Shown here one piece after another: positions 24,501-35,794 of a stretch of 64,000 nucleotides of DNA. Under the pieces are notes generated by a model that made no database searches, was not told where the DNA came from, and saw nothing but the letters and a program-made list of their open reading frames with translations. Source of the stretch: Anopheles merus (lineage: Eukaryota > Arthropoda > Insecta > Diptera > Culicidae); contig NC_054083.1 of assembly GCF_017562075.2 (NCBI RefSeq), positions 14,369,107-14,433,106 on the forward strand, given 5' to 3'. The translations under genes and the position numbers were made by a program. Positions within the stretch are counted from its first letter, which is position 1. Each line of letters begins with the position of its first letter.

Positions 24501-26098
24501 CCTGTAGGGTGAGCAACAAACAAAAAGGCAAACGGACACTCTTTTACTGTCTCTTGGGCCGAGCAGAGCCACAGGCAGTTTCCGCTAGATTAGATGAAGT
24601 GAAAATGGCAAGTAGCAAGTTGGTATTTATGTCAAGGTCGTGGTGGATTATATGAATCCCGAGATTAAGCGAGCACTACATTGCCGACGTAAGAAATTGG
24701 AATGCAAACGTTACCAGTTATCAGTGGGCTTTAGTTTGTGTGAGCGGAAGGTGATGAAAAGTATGAAGGAAAGGTTTAATGCCAAAAAGGCTATTTGAGC
24801 ATATAAAATAAAATTTCTATGACATTTTGTCGTTTTAAATTACATTAAGAAAAGAGTTGATCAGAATAAGATTTTTATAAGTAAATTTGTGTCCTGTCTC
24901 TTTTTTAATATTTAGCACAGCCTTACTCCGTATTCGGTATAGACTTGCCTTAAAAACAATTCACTTAAGTATCAGTGATATAATTGTTAATCAAGTCCAT
25001 GTGAGACTTGAACTCATGATGGGCATGTTGTTACGTCTTGAGGCTTGATGTCTACCACAATTTTAATCATACCCTGTTAATTATTGAGACTGTATATACT
25101 TATATGTTGAGCAGTAGAAAACACGGGAAACACCTTTGCTAGGTGAATAAATCGACATTAATAACCTCAATATAAATTTAAAAAAAATTAAATGGATTCT
25201 GACCAATATGATTAACATATGTTCATTCTTCAAAACATAAATAAATGCAGGGATTTTCCTGTTGTTGACCTCTGATCATGACCCATTTAAAAACGTGGAG
25301 CATCAAAAACAGCACAATCACACAAACTTAATCCAGTTCCTCTCTCCCCGCCAATTGTTTATGGCCGTTCCTACCGTTCAAAATTCCCGCGCAGTACATT
25401 CCGCTATAGATGAGCCGGCCGTAGAGGTCAGGGTTGCTTTCGACACAGTCCGTATAGCGTACTATCGGTAGCTCGGCCTTTAGCAGCTGGTCGGAGATGC
25501 GATTTTTCTCCGTGAGACCCCAGCCTACGACCGTTCCGTACACGTCCGCGAGATACTCAACCCATATCGATTCGGTCAGATCGAGGCAAACTGGTTGAAT
25601 ATAATTCGTAAACTGCACCGTACCGTTGAGCCGCAACAATGCCACGTCATGCTTGTGGGTGTTCGGCACAAATTTGGAGTGTGGTATGATCTTCTGCACC
25701 GTATACGTTTGCACCGCATTGCTGCCGTTCGCCGACAAACGGTGCATGCCCAGCCTGACACGCACCAGTTTTTCACTAATCTTATACCCCGTGTCACTAT
25801 TGTACACGCAATGGCTTGCCGTAAGCACAAACAGCTCATTGATCAATGTGCATCCGCACTGGTAGTCGTTAAGATGAAACAATCCACCATGCCATGGCCA
25901 GTGACCCTCGTCGGCGACCCCGCCATCCGTGATTCGACTGCGCAAGGCTATTTTCGGTACGCCACACTTTTGCAAATCCAACCCTTCGCGTTGAATGGTA
26001 CCGTCTGATTGGGGAACGCTTGCTGTTGGATACAGCAGAACACATAACAACAGTACCAATTGCCACAAAATATTCCACACTATGTTGTACATTATCAT
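21421..26098 (-). CDS. Secreted serine protease with Ig and two laminin-G domains
   Basis: Six exons join in phase (3' to 5' on plus): 25375-26098, 24250-24501, 23940-24184, 23041-23861, 22512-22926, 21421-21525, giving 853 residues. Order: hydrophobic signal peptide (about 1-27); trypsin-fold domain (about 56-300) with activation site R55|ITDG, His96 (TASHC), Asp151 (HDVALL) and Ser250 (GDSGGG); Thr-rich then acidic linker (about 310-345); Ig domain with Cys380, Trp393, Cys425; LamG-1 (about 448-615); Cys-rich spacer (615-660); LamG-2 (about 668-842), ending at TAG. Ser244 stands where trypsins have Asp189, so trypsin-like cleavage is unlikely. LamG and Ig modules are typical of perlecan/agrin-like matrix proteins, so a protease tethered to basement membrane is an inference. 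The start was chosen because upstream Met 26227 would bury the signal peptide; Met 26092 is an alternative. I do not know a named orthologue. Confidence 0.85.
22512..22926 (-). CDS. Exon 5: most of LamG-2
   Basis: Acceptor TCTCATTGTAG and donor GAG|GTGAGTATG. It encodes the hydrophobic strand ahead of FLLRSTNDGIVLH, then RWYRLQAGYRDGYVYLQVDD, and ends at GLDGCVKE. It joins in phase 0 to the last exon, which begins FKLSGLPVDL. This is the classical LamG C-terminal strand order. Confidence 0.85.
23041..24184 (-). CDS. Exons 3-4: acidic linker, Ig domain, LamG-1, Cys-rich spacer
   Basis: Starts after TTGTTTTAG with the acidic stretch DDYEEED and ends at the donor CG|GTAAGAC. The whole stretch is open, but 23862-23939 (78 bp, GTAGGC...TTCCAG with a pyrimidine-rich 3' end) is probably an intron. 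Removing it brings the Ig strands together so that Cys380 and Cys425 have normal Ig spacing. If it is retained, 26 extra residues with three cysteines interrupt the Ig fold. LamG-1 ends with the usual GFSGCVSRL...C pattern. The spacer has an irregular set of cysteines. Confidence 0.8.
24250..24501 (-). CDS. Exon 2: catalytic serine and C-terminal protease half
   Basis: Acceptor CACCCTACAG|GT and donor G|GTAAGAAGG. It encodes GDSGGG (Ser250), the strand RWFLRGVVSFSG, the final helix YYAKWIGIEV, and a Thr/Ala-rich linker. The residues before Ser250 and the SFSG segment resemble gastrulation-defective or modular serine proteases rather than digestive trypsins (family knowledge). The donor phase (1) matches the acceptor of the Ig exon, which is the key evidence that protease and LamG modules form one transcript. 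Confidence 0.85.
24991..25061 (-). mobile_element. SINE head fragment inside intron 1
   Basis: On the minus strand it reads the tRNA-like head: 'gtagacatcaagcctcaag', 'gtaacaacatgcccatcatg', then the B box AGTTCAAGTCTC. The 3' half is missing. Confidence 0.5.
25375..26098 (-). CDS. Exon 1: signal peptide and N-terminal protease half
   Basis: Encodes residues 1-241 plus the first base of codon 242. It carries the signal sequence, a propeptide cysteine (Cys45) that could pair with Cys171 as in two-chain proteases, the activation site, and the catalytic His and Asp. It ends at the donor G|GTAGGAAC. The next exon starts 873 bp away with GTACAAGCCC, restoring a Gly codon and the expected ...ILNGTSPCNGDSGGG context. 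Reading past the donor gives an early stop, so splicing is required. Confidence 0.9.
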
Positions 26099-26128
26099 AG
26101 AACTAAGATCACAAAACACACGCAGGAC

Positions 26129-26188
26129 TGATTTTACACAGCATTTGTCAGAAGCTTGCGCTCGAGTGCACGGAATACGGAGGACTGA
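26129..26188 (-). promoter_or_regulatory. Two Inr-like motifs upstream of the protease/LamG gene
   Basis: TCAGTC occurs twice on the minus strand, with candidate +1 bases at 26186 and 26129, giving 5' UTRs of about 88 or 31 bases. No TATA box or matching DPE is evident. Assigned by motif only. Confidence 0.25.
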
Positions 26189-26242
26189 TGATAACCCATA
26201 GTCGATCGGCTCGGACCGGCTTATCATGGGCTAAACCAAATT

Positions 26243-26261
26243 TGCTCGATTTGGTCGAGCA
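26243..26261. promoter_or_regulatory. Short inverted repeat upstream of the protease/LamG gene
   Basis: TGCTCGA-TTTGG-TCGAGCA is a perfect 7-bp inverted repeat with a 5-bp spacer, followed by CGAGTCGAGTCGAG. It lies about 150 bp upstream of the start codon and could bind a dimeric factor. Function unknown. Confidence 0.3.
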
Positions 26262-26783
26262 CGTTCAGCCCGAGTCGAGTCGAGTATTTGGGCACTTACA
26301 AGAACATCAAAAGATTGTCGAACAAGCTTGTACTAAAACGGTACGTCAATTAATTTTTTTTTAAATCTTTTCCTGAACTTCTTTTCAACGGAATATATAT
26401 CACTATTTCTATGTTTAATTCTGCTATTTTTAAGATTATAAACCAATAACAATTTCACATTTAGGTTGAAAACAGTTTGCTATTGCATTCACACTAAAAA
26501 CTTTATGTACATGCTAATTACAACTTTAAATTATTATTTTAAATAAATACTTTTGAAAAATTGAGTATCCCAACGATATGAAAAAAGTGTAAAAGTGTAC
26601 CCAATGATGTGACAGTTAACGTTTAATGTAAAACTAAGATAGGCCCCTTTTATAATTTAAGCCAGAAAACTGAAATTTGAGCCTGTCAGTAGAGCAATGT
26701 TCATCATCCTGGTTGTATATATTTGACAGTTTCATTCTGCCACATTGGATTTCACATTCATTTCAGTGTATAAACAGAAATTA
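26262..26783. other. Intergenic, no supported gene
   Basis: AT-rich upstream region of the minus-strand protease gene. No coding or repeat feature recognised. Confidence 0.4.
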
Positions 26784-26784
26784 A

Positions 26785-26996
26785 GCCAGTCTCGTAGTAC
26801 AGTCGTCAACTTGTACGACTTAACAACATGCCCGCCATGGGTTCAAGCTCCAAATGGACCGTGCCGCTATACGTAGGACTGACTATCCTGCTATGGAGGG
26901 GGATCAATAAGTCACTGAAAGCCAAGCCCACAAGTAAAGGTACAGACAGGCCTTGACCGACAACGGTTGTTGAGCCAAAAGAAGAAGAAGAAGAAC
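26785..26996 (+). mobile_element. tRNA-derived SINE (SINE200-like), near full length
   Basis: Starts GCCAGTCTCGTAGTACAGTC and has the B box GGTTCAAGCTCC. The body includes 'atcctgctatgg' and 'gatcaataagtcactgaaagcc', and it ends GTTGAGCC followed by (AAG)n. About 210 bp. The A and B boxes imply an internal RNA polymerase III promoter. Confidence 0.85.
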
Positions 26997-28081
26997 CGAA
27001 ATGCATTTTAAAATCGTTGTGTTTTGTTTTTTTTTCTGTTTGAAATGGATTATGGTACTTTCAATAAATTAAAATATAACGAATCAAATTGTTTTTAACA
27101 CATTTTAACAATGTTTGAACTAAATATTAATGCTTCAGCAACACAATTTTTCATTCATCAACTTTCTTCATTGAGCCTGCGACAAACCGGCGTTTGTTTA
27201 GAGAAAGCAGGGCAAAATGGGCACGTTAAGCAGTTTAATGAATAGCTCTTAGGTAACTGTCTATGTTTTTGCGCATACATTGTGTAAGGCTGCAAATACA
27301 CGAACCGAGATCGTCGCGGTACCGCGAAATTTGCGCCTTGTTTATAACAATTGTAGAGTAGTTGAGTTGTCAAATCATCCGCGTCTTCAATCGCGCCTGC
27401 TGATTCGCATATGTACCAACTTCGGTATTGCTAAGATTGTCGCGGTAGCGCGAACCTATTATTTTTACTTTTTCTGGGGCATTAGTTAAAGAAATCGAAA
27501 AGTGAGTTTTTTTTTATATTTTGCATAAACTACGTGACGTAAGTAATTTGATTAGCAAATTGATATTTCATCTTAGCACATTCAATCGTCCACCAGACCA
27601 GACCTCGTATGAGTTCATACACGAACCACGATTATCTCGCCTGTTCTGTCATATTTTATAACAAAATAGACAGTACAAGTCATATGCGTTTTTCTCGGTA
27701 CCTTGAAAATCTCGGTTCGTCAATTTCCAGCTTAATGTTTTATCCCTATCTTTTGATTAGCTGTTCAGAGAGCCCTTCAAAATTCTCCAACGATGTATTC
27801 TTAAAATTAAAACACTTTTTTATATGTCTCAATCGACGAAATTGAATCTTTTTAGACTCTGTCTGTTAGCATAATTGTGTGGACAAATAATACACAATAG
27901 CCTCACCTAGCGCTATATGTCAAAATTATCTGCCCATTTTATTTTTCAATATTTTTATTTTTTTTTATGAAACATTATTTTATTTTTTTGTTCAATTAAT
28001 AAAAATACATTCAATTGCCTTGATTTGTAAAGCCAAATTGTAAAGAAATATCATATTTTATCATTTATCATATAATCGTCC
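26997..28081. other. Intergenic, no supported gene
   Basis: Contains two short related motifs (GTCGCGGTACCGCGAA near 27313 and GTCGCGGTAGCGCGAA near 27438) about 125 bp apart. No gene recognised. Confidence 0.4.
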
Positions 28082-28115
28082 TCTTCTTCTTCTTCTTCTT
28101 CTTCTTATTCTTCTT

Positions 28116-28146
<31 letters not shown>

Positions 28147-28160
28147 TTCTTCTTCTTCTT
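28082..28160. repeat. (CTT)n microsatellite
   Basis: About 79 bp of CTT repeats with two CTTATT interruptions, grown from the SINE tail. Confidence 0.85.
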
Positions 28161-28327
28161 CTTTGGCACAACAACCGCTGTGGGTCAAGGCCTGCCTGTA
28201 CCCACTAATGAAGTGAGCTTGGCTTTCTGTGACTTTTTGTTACCATAGCAGGATAGTCAGTCCTACGTATGGGAGCACGGTCTATTCAGGACTTAAATCC
28301 ATGATGACTATACCACCAGACCGGCCT
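28082..28327 (-). mobile_element. tRNA-derived SINE with long (CTT)n tail
   Basis: On the minus strand the element runs from GAGGCCGGTCTGGTGG to a very long AAGAAG tail (28082-28160 on plus). The B box is decayed (GATTTAAGTCC). The long tail has become a microsatellite. Confidence 0.8.
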
Positions 28328-30510
28328 CATTTTTTATAATAGATCTTATAAAACTTCCACACATCCATGTGACATTACTTAACGCTTAATTTCAAAGTGG
28401 TAAAAATTACATCAATATACTACGAAATCTTATTTTGTATTTTTCTTAGTTATTTTTCAACTACGGATTATAAATCTTACATTTTGTTAATACAACACTC
28501 CAATAAAACAATGCTTAAATAAACATTGCTTATTTTGCTCCGCATGCTTATTTTGCTCCGTTTAGCCTTACATATTTTTCACGCTGAAATAATCTAGGCT
28601 GAATATCTGAGCCTAATTTGGCGTGTGGTTTTGTATGGAATGTTGACATGATTTCAGTCGCCAAGTGCCAAACTCCATATAATAAGCTACCTAGGGTCGT
28701 GGAACCTCCCATTGTCTATAAGACCATTCATCCAACAATCAGCCACAGAGGTACTTACTTATACATTTTGTATCTTTTAATATATTATAATATTGTACGA
28801 TTCCCCTGAACAAACATGAACTTTTACCTTTCGAAATAAAAGGGTCGGTGAGGCTATAAAATTGTAACTTTATTTAATCTTCCGTTCCACTTACTAGACT
28901 AATTAAGCTTTTTATTATTTACATATTGTTGTGTTACTAAGCAATGCGGCCTTTTTGGATCGTTCCTCATGAACAATAAAAAAAAAGTTGTGTTATGTTA
29001 AATGTGACATGATCATTACGACTCTGACAGGATCTGTAAGTACAGGGTTAGACAGGGAGTAGTTTTAAATTGATTGTAAGCATATATTTTAATATATGCT
29101 CCTGATGCAAGCAATTTTGAGTGATAATACGATAAAATGACTGTTTCTGTTATATCTTCAAAAAGGTACAAAAGCATTAACATGTTTAATGGAAAGGACG
29201 CACGTTTCTCTCTTGCATTTAAACTGTATATTAAAAATTAAATACGTAAAATCCATTTTACTATTACATTGAATTGAAAGGCAACCATGAGCCGCAGCAG
29301 TTCACAATATTTACGTTAAATAACAAAATTCCACCCAACTGACAAAACAGTTCATTCAATGCTAAGTTTGTTCACCACCACCACCACAGATTCAGTAAAC
29401 GGTATTGCATGCAGATGAATATAAATCTTTGCTTTGTCTGCAGTGATCTCTTCTTTTCTTTTTCACTCGATATGTACGATGCTACGATGGGTGTTGCTTC
29501 TGCTAACTGTATGCAGATGATCCTCTTCCTTGCCAGCCACGAGACCAGAGCATGAACCGAGCAAAAACTTCAGCGTGGCATAATATTTACACTGAAAACA
29601 TCTGATACCCTCGCCGCCACCGACTACTATACTCGTGGACTCGTGTGAGTTCTCGTGCCATTTTGCAACCACAGAACGGGAACTGCGAACGAGACGTAAA
29701 AGCAAAACGCTGTTTGCTTCCTCCCGGCAATACTGAATTCATGTGTGTGCGTGAGTGTGTGTGTATGCATGTACGGGGAAGAAAATAAATTTTTCACTCA
29801 CCGGTAAATATAATCGATCTCTTCATCTACTGCCGATCTGTGCCCCCGCGGCCAAACCCAGAGCAGATGTGCTCGGCACACAAAACCGCCGTGCAGTGCA
29901 CCCACGAATAGCATTCGTGCCTAAAATTAGATTAACGATGTGTTTTGCTTGCCCGTACTGGAGATCAATTTTTTACGACGACTTTACCTCACCGGATGCG
30001 CTACACCCGAGTGCCGAACTATTTTGCTGCGCTGGTTTTTAAGGCGGCGGAAGGAGCCGCTCTCTGAATATAGTTGAAATAAAACAACCCAGGGAGACGG
30101 GCACCTATCCCGCCGCATGGTGTATTATTTTATAGTCTTCCTGATGCACTAACCTGCTTGTTTTCGTATGACAAACATAAAATAGCTTACCATTTTCTTG
30201 TGTTGGATCCGCTGAGGACGAGAGCGTAAACGAAGCTGGAGAAAGCTTTGACAGCTTTAGACAAATTGACCTTTTGCCGGGAAAAGCTGTATCTTGGGAT
30301 GCTAACCAATGTTTTGCCAAGATGTGTTTACTAGCGCTGTTGATTTCTGACCGTGGCATGGGTAGCACAAAGTAAACAAAGTTTGAGAGGTGTTGCTGGA
30401 TGAAACCATATGGCATCATAATGTTTTGAAACTAGTATGTCTTCTGCAGGTGTTTGAAAACTTTGTACTTCAAATTTAGTTTACAGTTTGTGTTTTCCAT
30501 ATCGCGTTTA
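28328..30510. other. Intergenic, no supported gene
   Basis: Holds an 18-bp tandem repeat (TGCTTATTTTGCTCCG twice, 28526-28560), a retroelement-tail repeat (28940-28986), and a TG-rich microsatellite near 29740-29765 in a less AT-rich patch (29.45-30.1 kb). That patch has some splice-like signals on the minus strand, but no consistent gene model could be built. Confidence 0.4.
28940..28986 (+). repeat. Dispersed repeat, retroelement-like 3' tail (copy 2)
   Basis: AGCAATGCGGCCTTTTTGGA, then TCGTTCCTCATGAACAATA and poly-A. It matches 12383-12426 in the same orientation with few differences. Poly-A in both copies suggests retroposition. Confidence 0.4.
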
Positions 30511-31782
30511 GGGTAAACGTACCTATAGTGGTGCTAGTACCAATAGTGATGGTATTGCACTAAAATTCGTCTCATACGATAAATTAACAGTAGTTAAATT
30601 ATCTACGATAGTATGAAATGTTCTCTTGCCTTTTGCAAAGGATTTAAAAATGAAATGGGGCCATTCCGTTTCATAGTGGTCAAAAAATCCATTATTTTGT
30701 AAAAGGTATCAACATTTTTCCCAAATCCTTGGGCTTTCATAACGATACTCGATAACGTTCTAAATGACCACTTCTTCTTCTTCTTCTTCTTCTTTTGGCT
30801 CAACAACCGTTGCCGTTCAAGGCCTGCCTGTACCACACTACTTGTGGGTTTGGCTTTCAGTGACTTATTGATCCCCCCATAGCAGGATAGTCAGTCCTAC
30901 GTATGGCGGCACGGTCCATTTGGGGCTTGAACCCATAACGGGCATGTTGTTAAGTCGTACGAGTTGACGACTGTACTATGAGACCGGCTATCTAAATGAC
31001 CACAGAACTACGCAATTATCAGTTTTTTTTTTAATAATTGTTATCAAATGATATTGTTTTATTCTAATTCATTGGCTTTTGACCATATATACGTATTTTT
31101 AAGTGTTTTTTACGATAGTGCCATTATATATACATCAAACAGGCATGTTCCTATAGTGGTCGTAGTTCTAAAATCAATAAAAACAGGTAATTTTAGATTT
31201 TTTTCGACGACATTTTTGACATGTCGTACTGTTTTCATTAAAATAAGCAACAAAAACGAGTTTTCTGTAAGTAATTTACCAAAAAAAGGCCGAAATTCGC
31301 TTATTTCGCTGAGTGAAAAATCGACTTCAAATCAAGCAAACTCTTCTGGGTATGGGTTGACGACAGGTGTTATTCAGTACTTTAGTCAATATTTTCATCA
31401 ACCAAATTCATACATTTTTACGATCAAATTACGAAAGAAATCATTATTATCGCTGTAATCCTTACTATTCATACGAAAACAGCTTCAAAACTAAGTTCCA
31501 TTGATATTATACACTGTTTTTAAGGCATCTTTGTTTACCATTACTTAATACGACGACTATAGGAACCATACCACCATTATAGGTACAACGAAGCAGTTTC
31601 AAAAATATGTATTTTTTGTAAAATTTATGTGTTTTATGGTAAAAATGGTTGTGATTGCGAAGATAAAACATATTCCAACTGTTATGTGTTAATATATTCA
31701 GAAATTGTCCTTCCTGACACTTTAAATCCATTAAAATACATCTGTACCACCACAAATTGCACCACTATTGGTACAGTTACCC
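30511..31782. mobile_element. 1.27-kb MITE with TIRs and nested SINE
   Basis: The left end GGGTAAACGTACCTATAGTG and the reverse complement of the right end GGGTAACTGTACCAATAGTG match at 21 of 24 positions over the first 24 bases. TA flanks both ends. The motif ACCTATAGTGGT, or a close variant, recurs near both ends and internally (31150, and inverted near 31552 and 31572), as transposase-binding sites often do. No transposase frame is intact. A SINE (30772-30990) sits inside, so the MITE itself is about 1.04 kb. Confidence 0.65.
30772..30990 (-). mobile_element. tRNA-derived SINE (SINE200-like) nested in the MITE
   Basis: Near full-length minus-strand copy with the B box GGTTCAAGCCCC. It is flanked by a perfect 13-bp target duplication TCTAAATGACCAC at 30759-30771 and 30991-31003. 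The perfect duplication and intact boxes mark a comparatively young insertion. Confidence 0.9.
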
Positions 31783-34700
31783 TAATTAGTACGCAGTACG
31801 ATAAGTTATATATGTTATATATTTCAACTTATAAAAAATATCTATCCATCATCTTCTTCATAAACAATTCAAAGAAAACCATGTATTTTGTGACAACATA
31901 TCGTTGAATTTTCTAGCCTTTATTTAATCGCGGTTACTAAAACAATGCTACACACCGCACCAGTCAAGCACCGTACTTTACATGCAAAAAAGAACTTGAT
32001 TGCAGTGCCTCGTGCAGCTATATTTTCACTCATAGTTCCATTCTCCATATCAACTATCACCATGTCAACATAACAACACAGCGCAGATAATCATGATTTA
32101 GATACTGCCATGAACACCCATGATTGCCCCGAGCTACTGAATCAACAAAACAGGCAGCCATTGCCATTCGCCGGCAATATCACCCGTCAATAAGCATCAA
32201 GCTCACGAAGCATTAAAAGACTTCCGTGCTTCAGTGCGAATCTTGTGCTACGTTGGCAGTTTGCGCTCGGATGGCTAAGAGAGTCGGGTAATTTTGCTTC
32301 CACTAGTCGACTCTGTCGCCCGATAGAAGAAGGCTATTGCATTGTTTATTCTCATCATAAAACCATCTTCCCATAAATCCCTATTATGTCTCCCTGTAAG
32401 CTTCTGCCAGTGCTTAGTGACGATTCCGCAAACACGTTAAAAGAGCGAATGAGTATGACACTCAATAGCTTTTGTTCTAACGAGATGATAAAGTTGGGGT
32501 TTTGGTTTTCTGTCTATCTTTTTGCTACATCAGATAAATATTGTGTAGGTTGTATTCGCGTCTGAAGCGTACTATATCACTTGCTTGACATTTTTTTGTG
32601 ACGAAGTAGAAAATTCGCAGCTCATATCCAAGAGAAAAGGAATCTACTACAAGGAGTTTATTAATACTAAGCAAAGCCGATCGTTCCATTGTAATCAGAA
32701 CAAAAAACTCATTTCAGAATGGTTTTTTCTATAGAGACTTTGAGCCTATTGACTTCATTCGTCTCTTAATTCAGTATGGATTAGTTGGTAGTTGTTATAT
32801 CACATTCCTCTATTGTCATCACTTCGTCATTAGAATGTACGTCCTTAATTTTCATTGCGTATGATTTCTTAAGATTGTTAATCAAATTTATGAAATATTC
32901 TATAATTATACCGTTAACAAGGATCTCGTAATACACGAGTTTAAAACATTATGAAAAGTATAAAAAATCGATTATCCATTCAGTTTATCATTAATTTAAT
33001 AACAGTTTAGTTAATTCTGCTATTTGGCGATACGTCCAATGTGGACATGCCGGCCCATACATGTTTTGACATTCAACATTTTCAAACTATAAATGTTAAA
33101 AAAAAACATATTCAGTTTCTTGAATGAACTATGTTACAGCAATCGAACGCAATATGGAGATATTGTGTTTGCTTATATTACTATGCCACAAATATGAAAT
33201 GACATCAAAACTATTGTGCATTTATAAATACATTAGAAAGACTATTTGAGTTGTTTATAGTATTTGAAACATAAACAAGAAAAAATATTTAAAAAACCCT
33301 TTTTCAAACAATATTTAAAGCAAAATAATACCAATGCGTGTGTTATACCAGATGGATAAATTCGTTACTTTTGGGCATATCCAAAAACCGTTAAACATTG
33401 AAGCTCCTTCACACTGCTCGAAGCGCAAACCCACCTTCCTACAGAACCTTGGGCAATCAACTATGTGGGATAAAGATTAATTTAAACATGATCCACTGGC
33501 GTCATCACGCTCGCAAGTCATGCGTTAAGGTACCGTAAACAAACGGTGGGATTAATGTAAATTCCTACGAAATTACGATCAAACTGTGCGTGATCAATAC
33601 CATTAGCTACCAACTACTTCATTTGCAGACGCACCGAATACGCGTCAATCATTCCGCGAGCCCGTCGTTCCAGCTAACCGGGCCTGGGTCGACATTACCA
33701 ACCGCTGGTGTATCTGCCTCACACATGTTACACACATTTCCTCGCCCTACTTGATTGATTTTCCCGGGAGACGGCTTGACAGAAACCTCCCGGGCCGGCA
33801 CCGTAATAATATTGGGGCAATTTAATCATTTCCAGCTGCTGCCGCGCTACACACATGGTGCACGCGAAGGGGTCGTCTCCATTCGTGCATACATTCGATA
33901 TCGTAAATGTTCCACAGGGATTCAGCAGTCCTGCATAAATCAAGTTTTATTCTAACCCGTTGCACGGTCACGACTAGCACTCGATAGCAGAACAAACACG
34001 CACACTCCACAACATACACAAAAATCAATCCTTACCACGGCATCGTGTCGAGTCAGAGACAATCAGGCAATCGTTTGCTCGGGGAATCCGCCAAGCTAAT
34101 ACGGGGAGCCGTTAAGCGATCGTTGCCATTATCATCACTGCCAATCATCATCATTTCCTGGCCGGGCTATATCCCATCACGGTACACCGTTGGTTATGGC
34201 ACGGTAGAGAAAAGTACTCTGTGCGACGTGGTACCCCGGGCCGGAGCCATAATGTTATTACGAAAATGGCAATCCACACCCAAACCGAAGGAGGAAAGGA
34301 TTATCGAATACATAAAAACTGCCAATAAGCTTCGTTTCACTTTCGCACAGCCAGTATCCTTTACCGGATAAAGACTTTGCGCCTTGCTTGGTCGCTGTTG
34401 CTTGAGTGTACTTGCTATAGGAAAAGCTGGAAAAGAAGCATAAGATATTTACTCCGTGTCTTTGCCATATGTGGCTTGGATTATGTTAAACAAGTTCAGA
34501 TTCTCATGTTCCCTTTGGTTGGTATCGACGGAACAGACAAGCACCGATAGTGTGTAGATTAAGTACGGAGATAAAACGAAATTTTGATTGAAACACACAT
34601 CACACAATATGCTTCGTTGCGAGTCTATGAAGCCATGAACATAAATCAGCGGATGTAGAGGATAGGGACTACTTCTCCTGCTCAATTTATGTAACAAATA

Positions 34701-35794
34701 CATAAAAAATAGTAGTAATCGTGATAATTTGTTGCGCAATGTAATAAACAAGTCGTGTTCTAAATTTTTAATTATTATGCCATCTAAAAAGAGAATCTGA
34801 AATCATCTCAATGTTGTTTTTTTTCTGTACCTTTGCTAGTTTTAAATGAAATCTAAAAACAAAAACATTTGACATGTATATTTGAAAAGGTACATTTTTG
34901 TTGCACCTTTATACATTTCCACTATGGTACTTCACTTGTCTACTGCCCAACGATGGAGATTTGAAATGTACCGTTACATCCATGCCGCTGACCTCTTGCA
35001 CATGGTTGGCATCCAATACTGTTTTCTAATTTTTCCAAGATCCGGCATAACTCCCCCGACTGTTTATGTAAACAATTCCTCCAATATCTATGGCACAGTG
35101 CCAAATTTTCCCATACCGACCTAAACGACCGTGAGATTGCGCTAGTATAAATTTATATAGGTCAGTCGTGTATGTAAGCTACTGCTCGCACACTATAATA
35201 CTACACTGAGAGGCGATGAGTTTGGTTTCTTTCTTCTTTCTTTCAATGCAATTGCTGCCGTGGAGAGAAGAGAAAATTTCCATGGGATTTTTTTATTTAC
35301 ACCGAACCCAGGTGTAACTTCCATTAACAGTCTGGTTCAATATCAGAGCATTTTGCAGAGAAGATAAAAAACAAAGCAAACACATGTAAAGACATGCTGC
35401 AAGTGGTTGTGATATGGTCGGCTTCTGGAAAAGTTGAAAAAAGACGGCACAAACAAACGAACTCGGGAACAAATACGAAAAGTTCTATCAATTACCACCT
35501 GTTTGCTGCTAAATCCAAACATAGGACGGTTGAAGTGTTTCAACTTAATGGACAACACTGTTGCTTCCATTATCATCGGTTGATAATTTCCCGGTAAAAC
35601 TTTTGAAAAGTTTCATTAGCAGTAACATGCTTGCTGTAATTGATTAATTTTTCGGTTTTAAGTGGACTTTACTCAAATTTTGAGTTTATTTTCAGTGGTG
35701 AGGGCGAGGGGGTGGAGTGTTTGAAATATAAATATAAATAATAGCAAAATATATGTATAAATAAATAAATAATTAAATTAAGTAATAAATTATC
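31783..35794. other. Intergenic, one SINE remnant (33021-33056)
   Basis: Only a short minus-strand SINE tail ('tatttggcgatacgtccaatgtggacatgccggccc') is recognisable. A less AT-rich patch lies at about 33.6-34.4 kb, but its frames show no domain. No RNA gene seen. Confidence 0.4.
33021..33056 (-). mobile_element. SINE 3' remnant
   Basis: Thirty-six bases matching the 3' GGCCGGCATGTCC...TTGGCG end of the second SINE type, in reverse orientation. Confidence 0.45.

Noticed and set aside
24029..24655. 208-codon plus-strand frame
   Set aside because: Antisense shadow of the protease and Ig exons.
26099..26227. Upstream Met at 26227 as the start of the protease gene
   Set aside because: It would place 43 polar residues before the signal peptide. 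The Met at 26098 gives a normal secretory start.
28082..28160. Possible CRISPR-like or satellite array
   Set aside because: Simple (CTT)n from a SINE tail, without spacers.
29463..29705. Minus-strand frame with GIRCFQC, resembling the start of a Ly6/three-finger protein, ending at a possible donor
   Set aside because: No signal peptide precedes it, upstream splice phases do not match, and no exon with the remaining cysteines was found.
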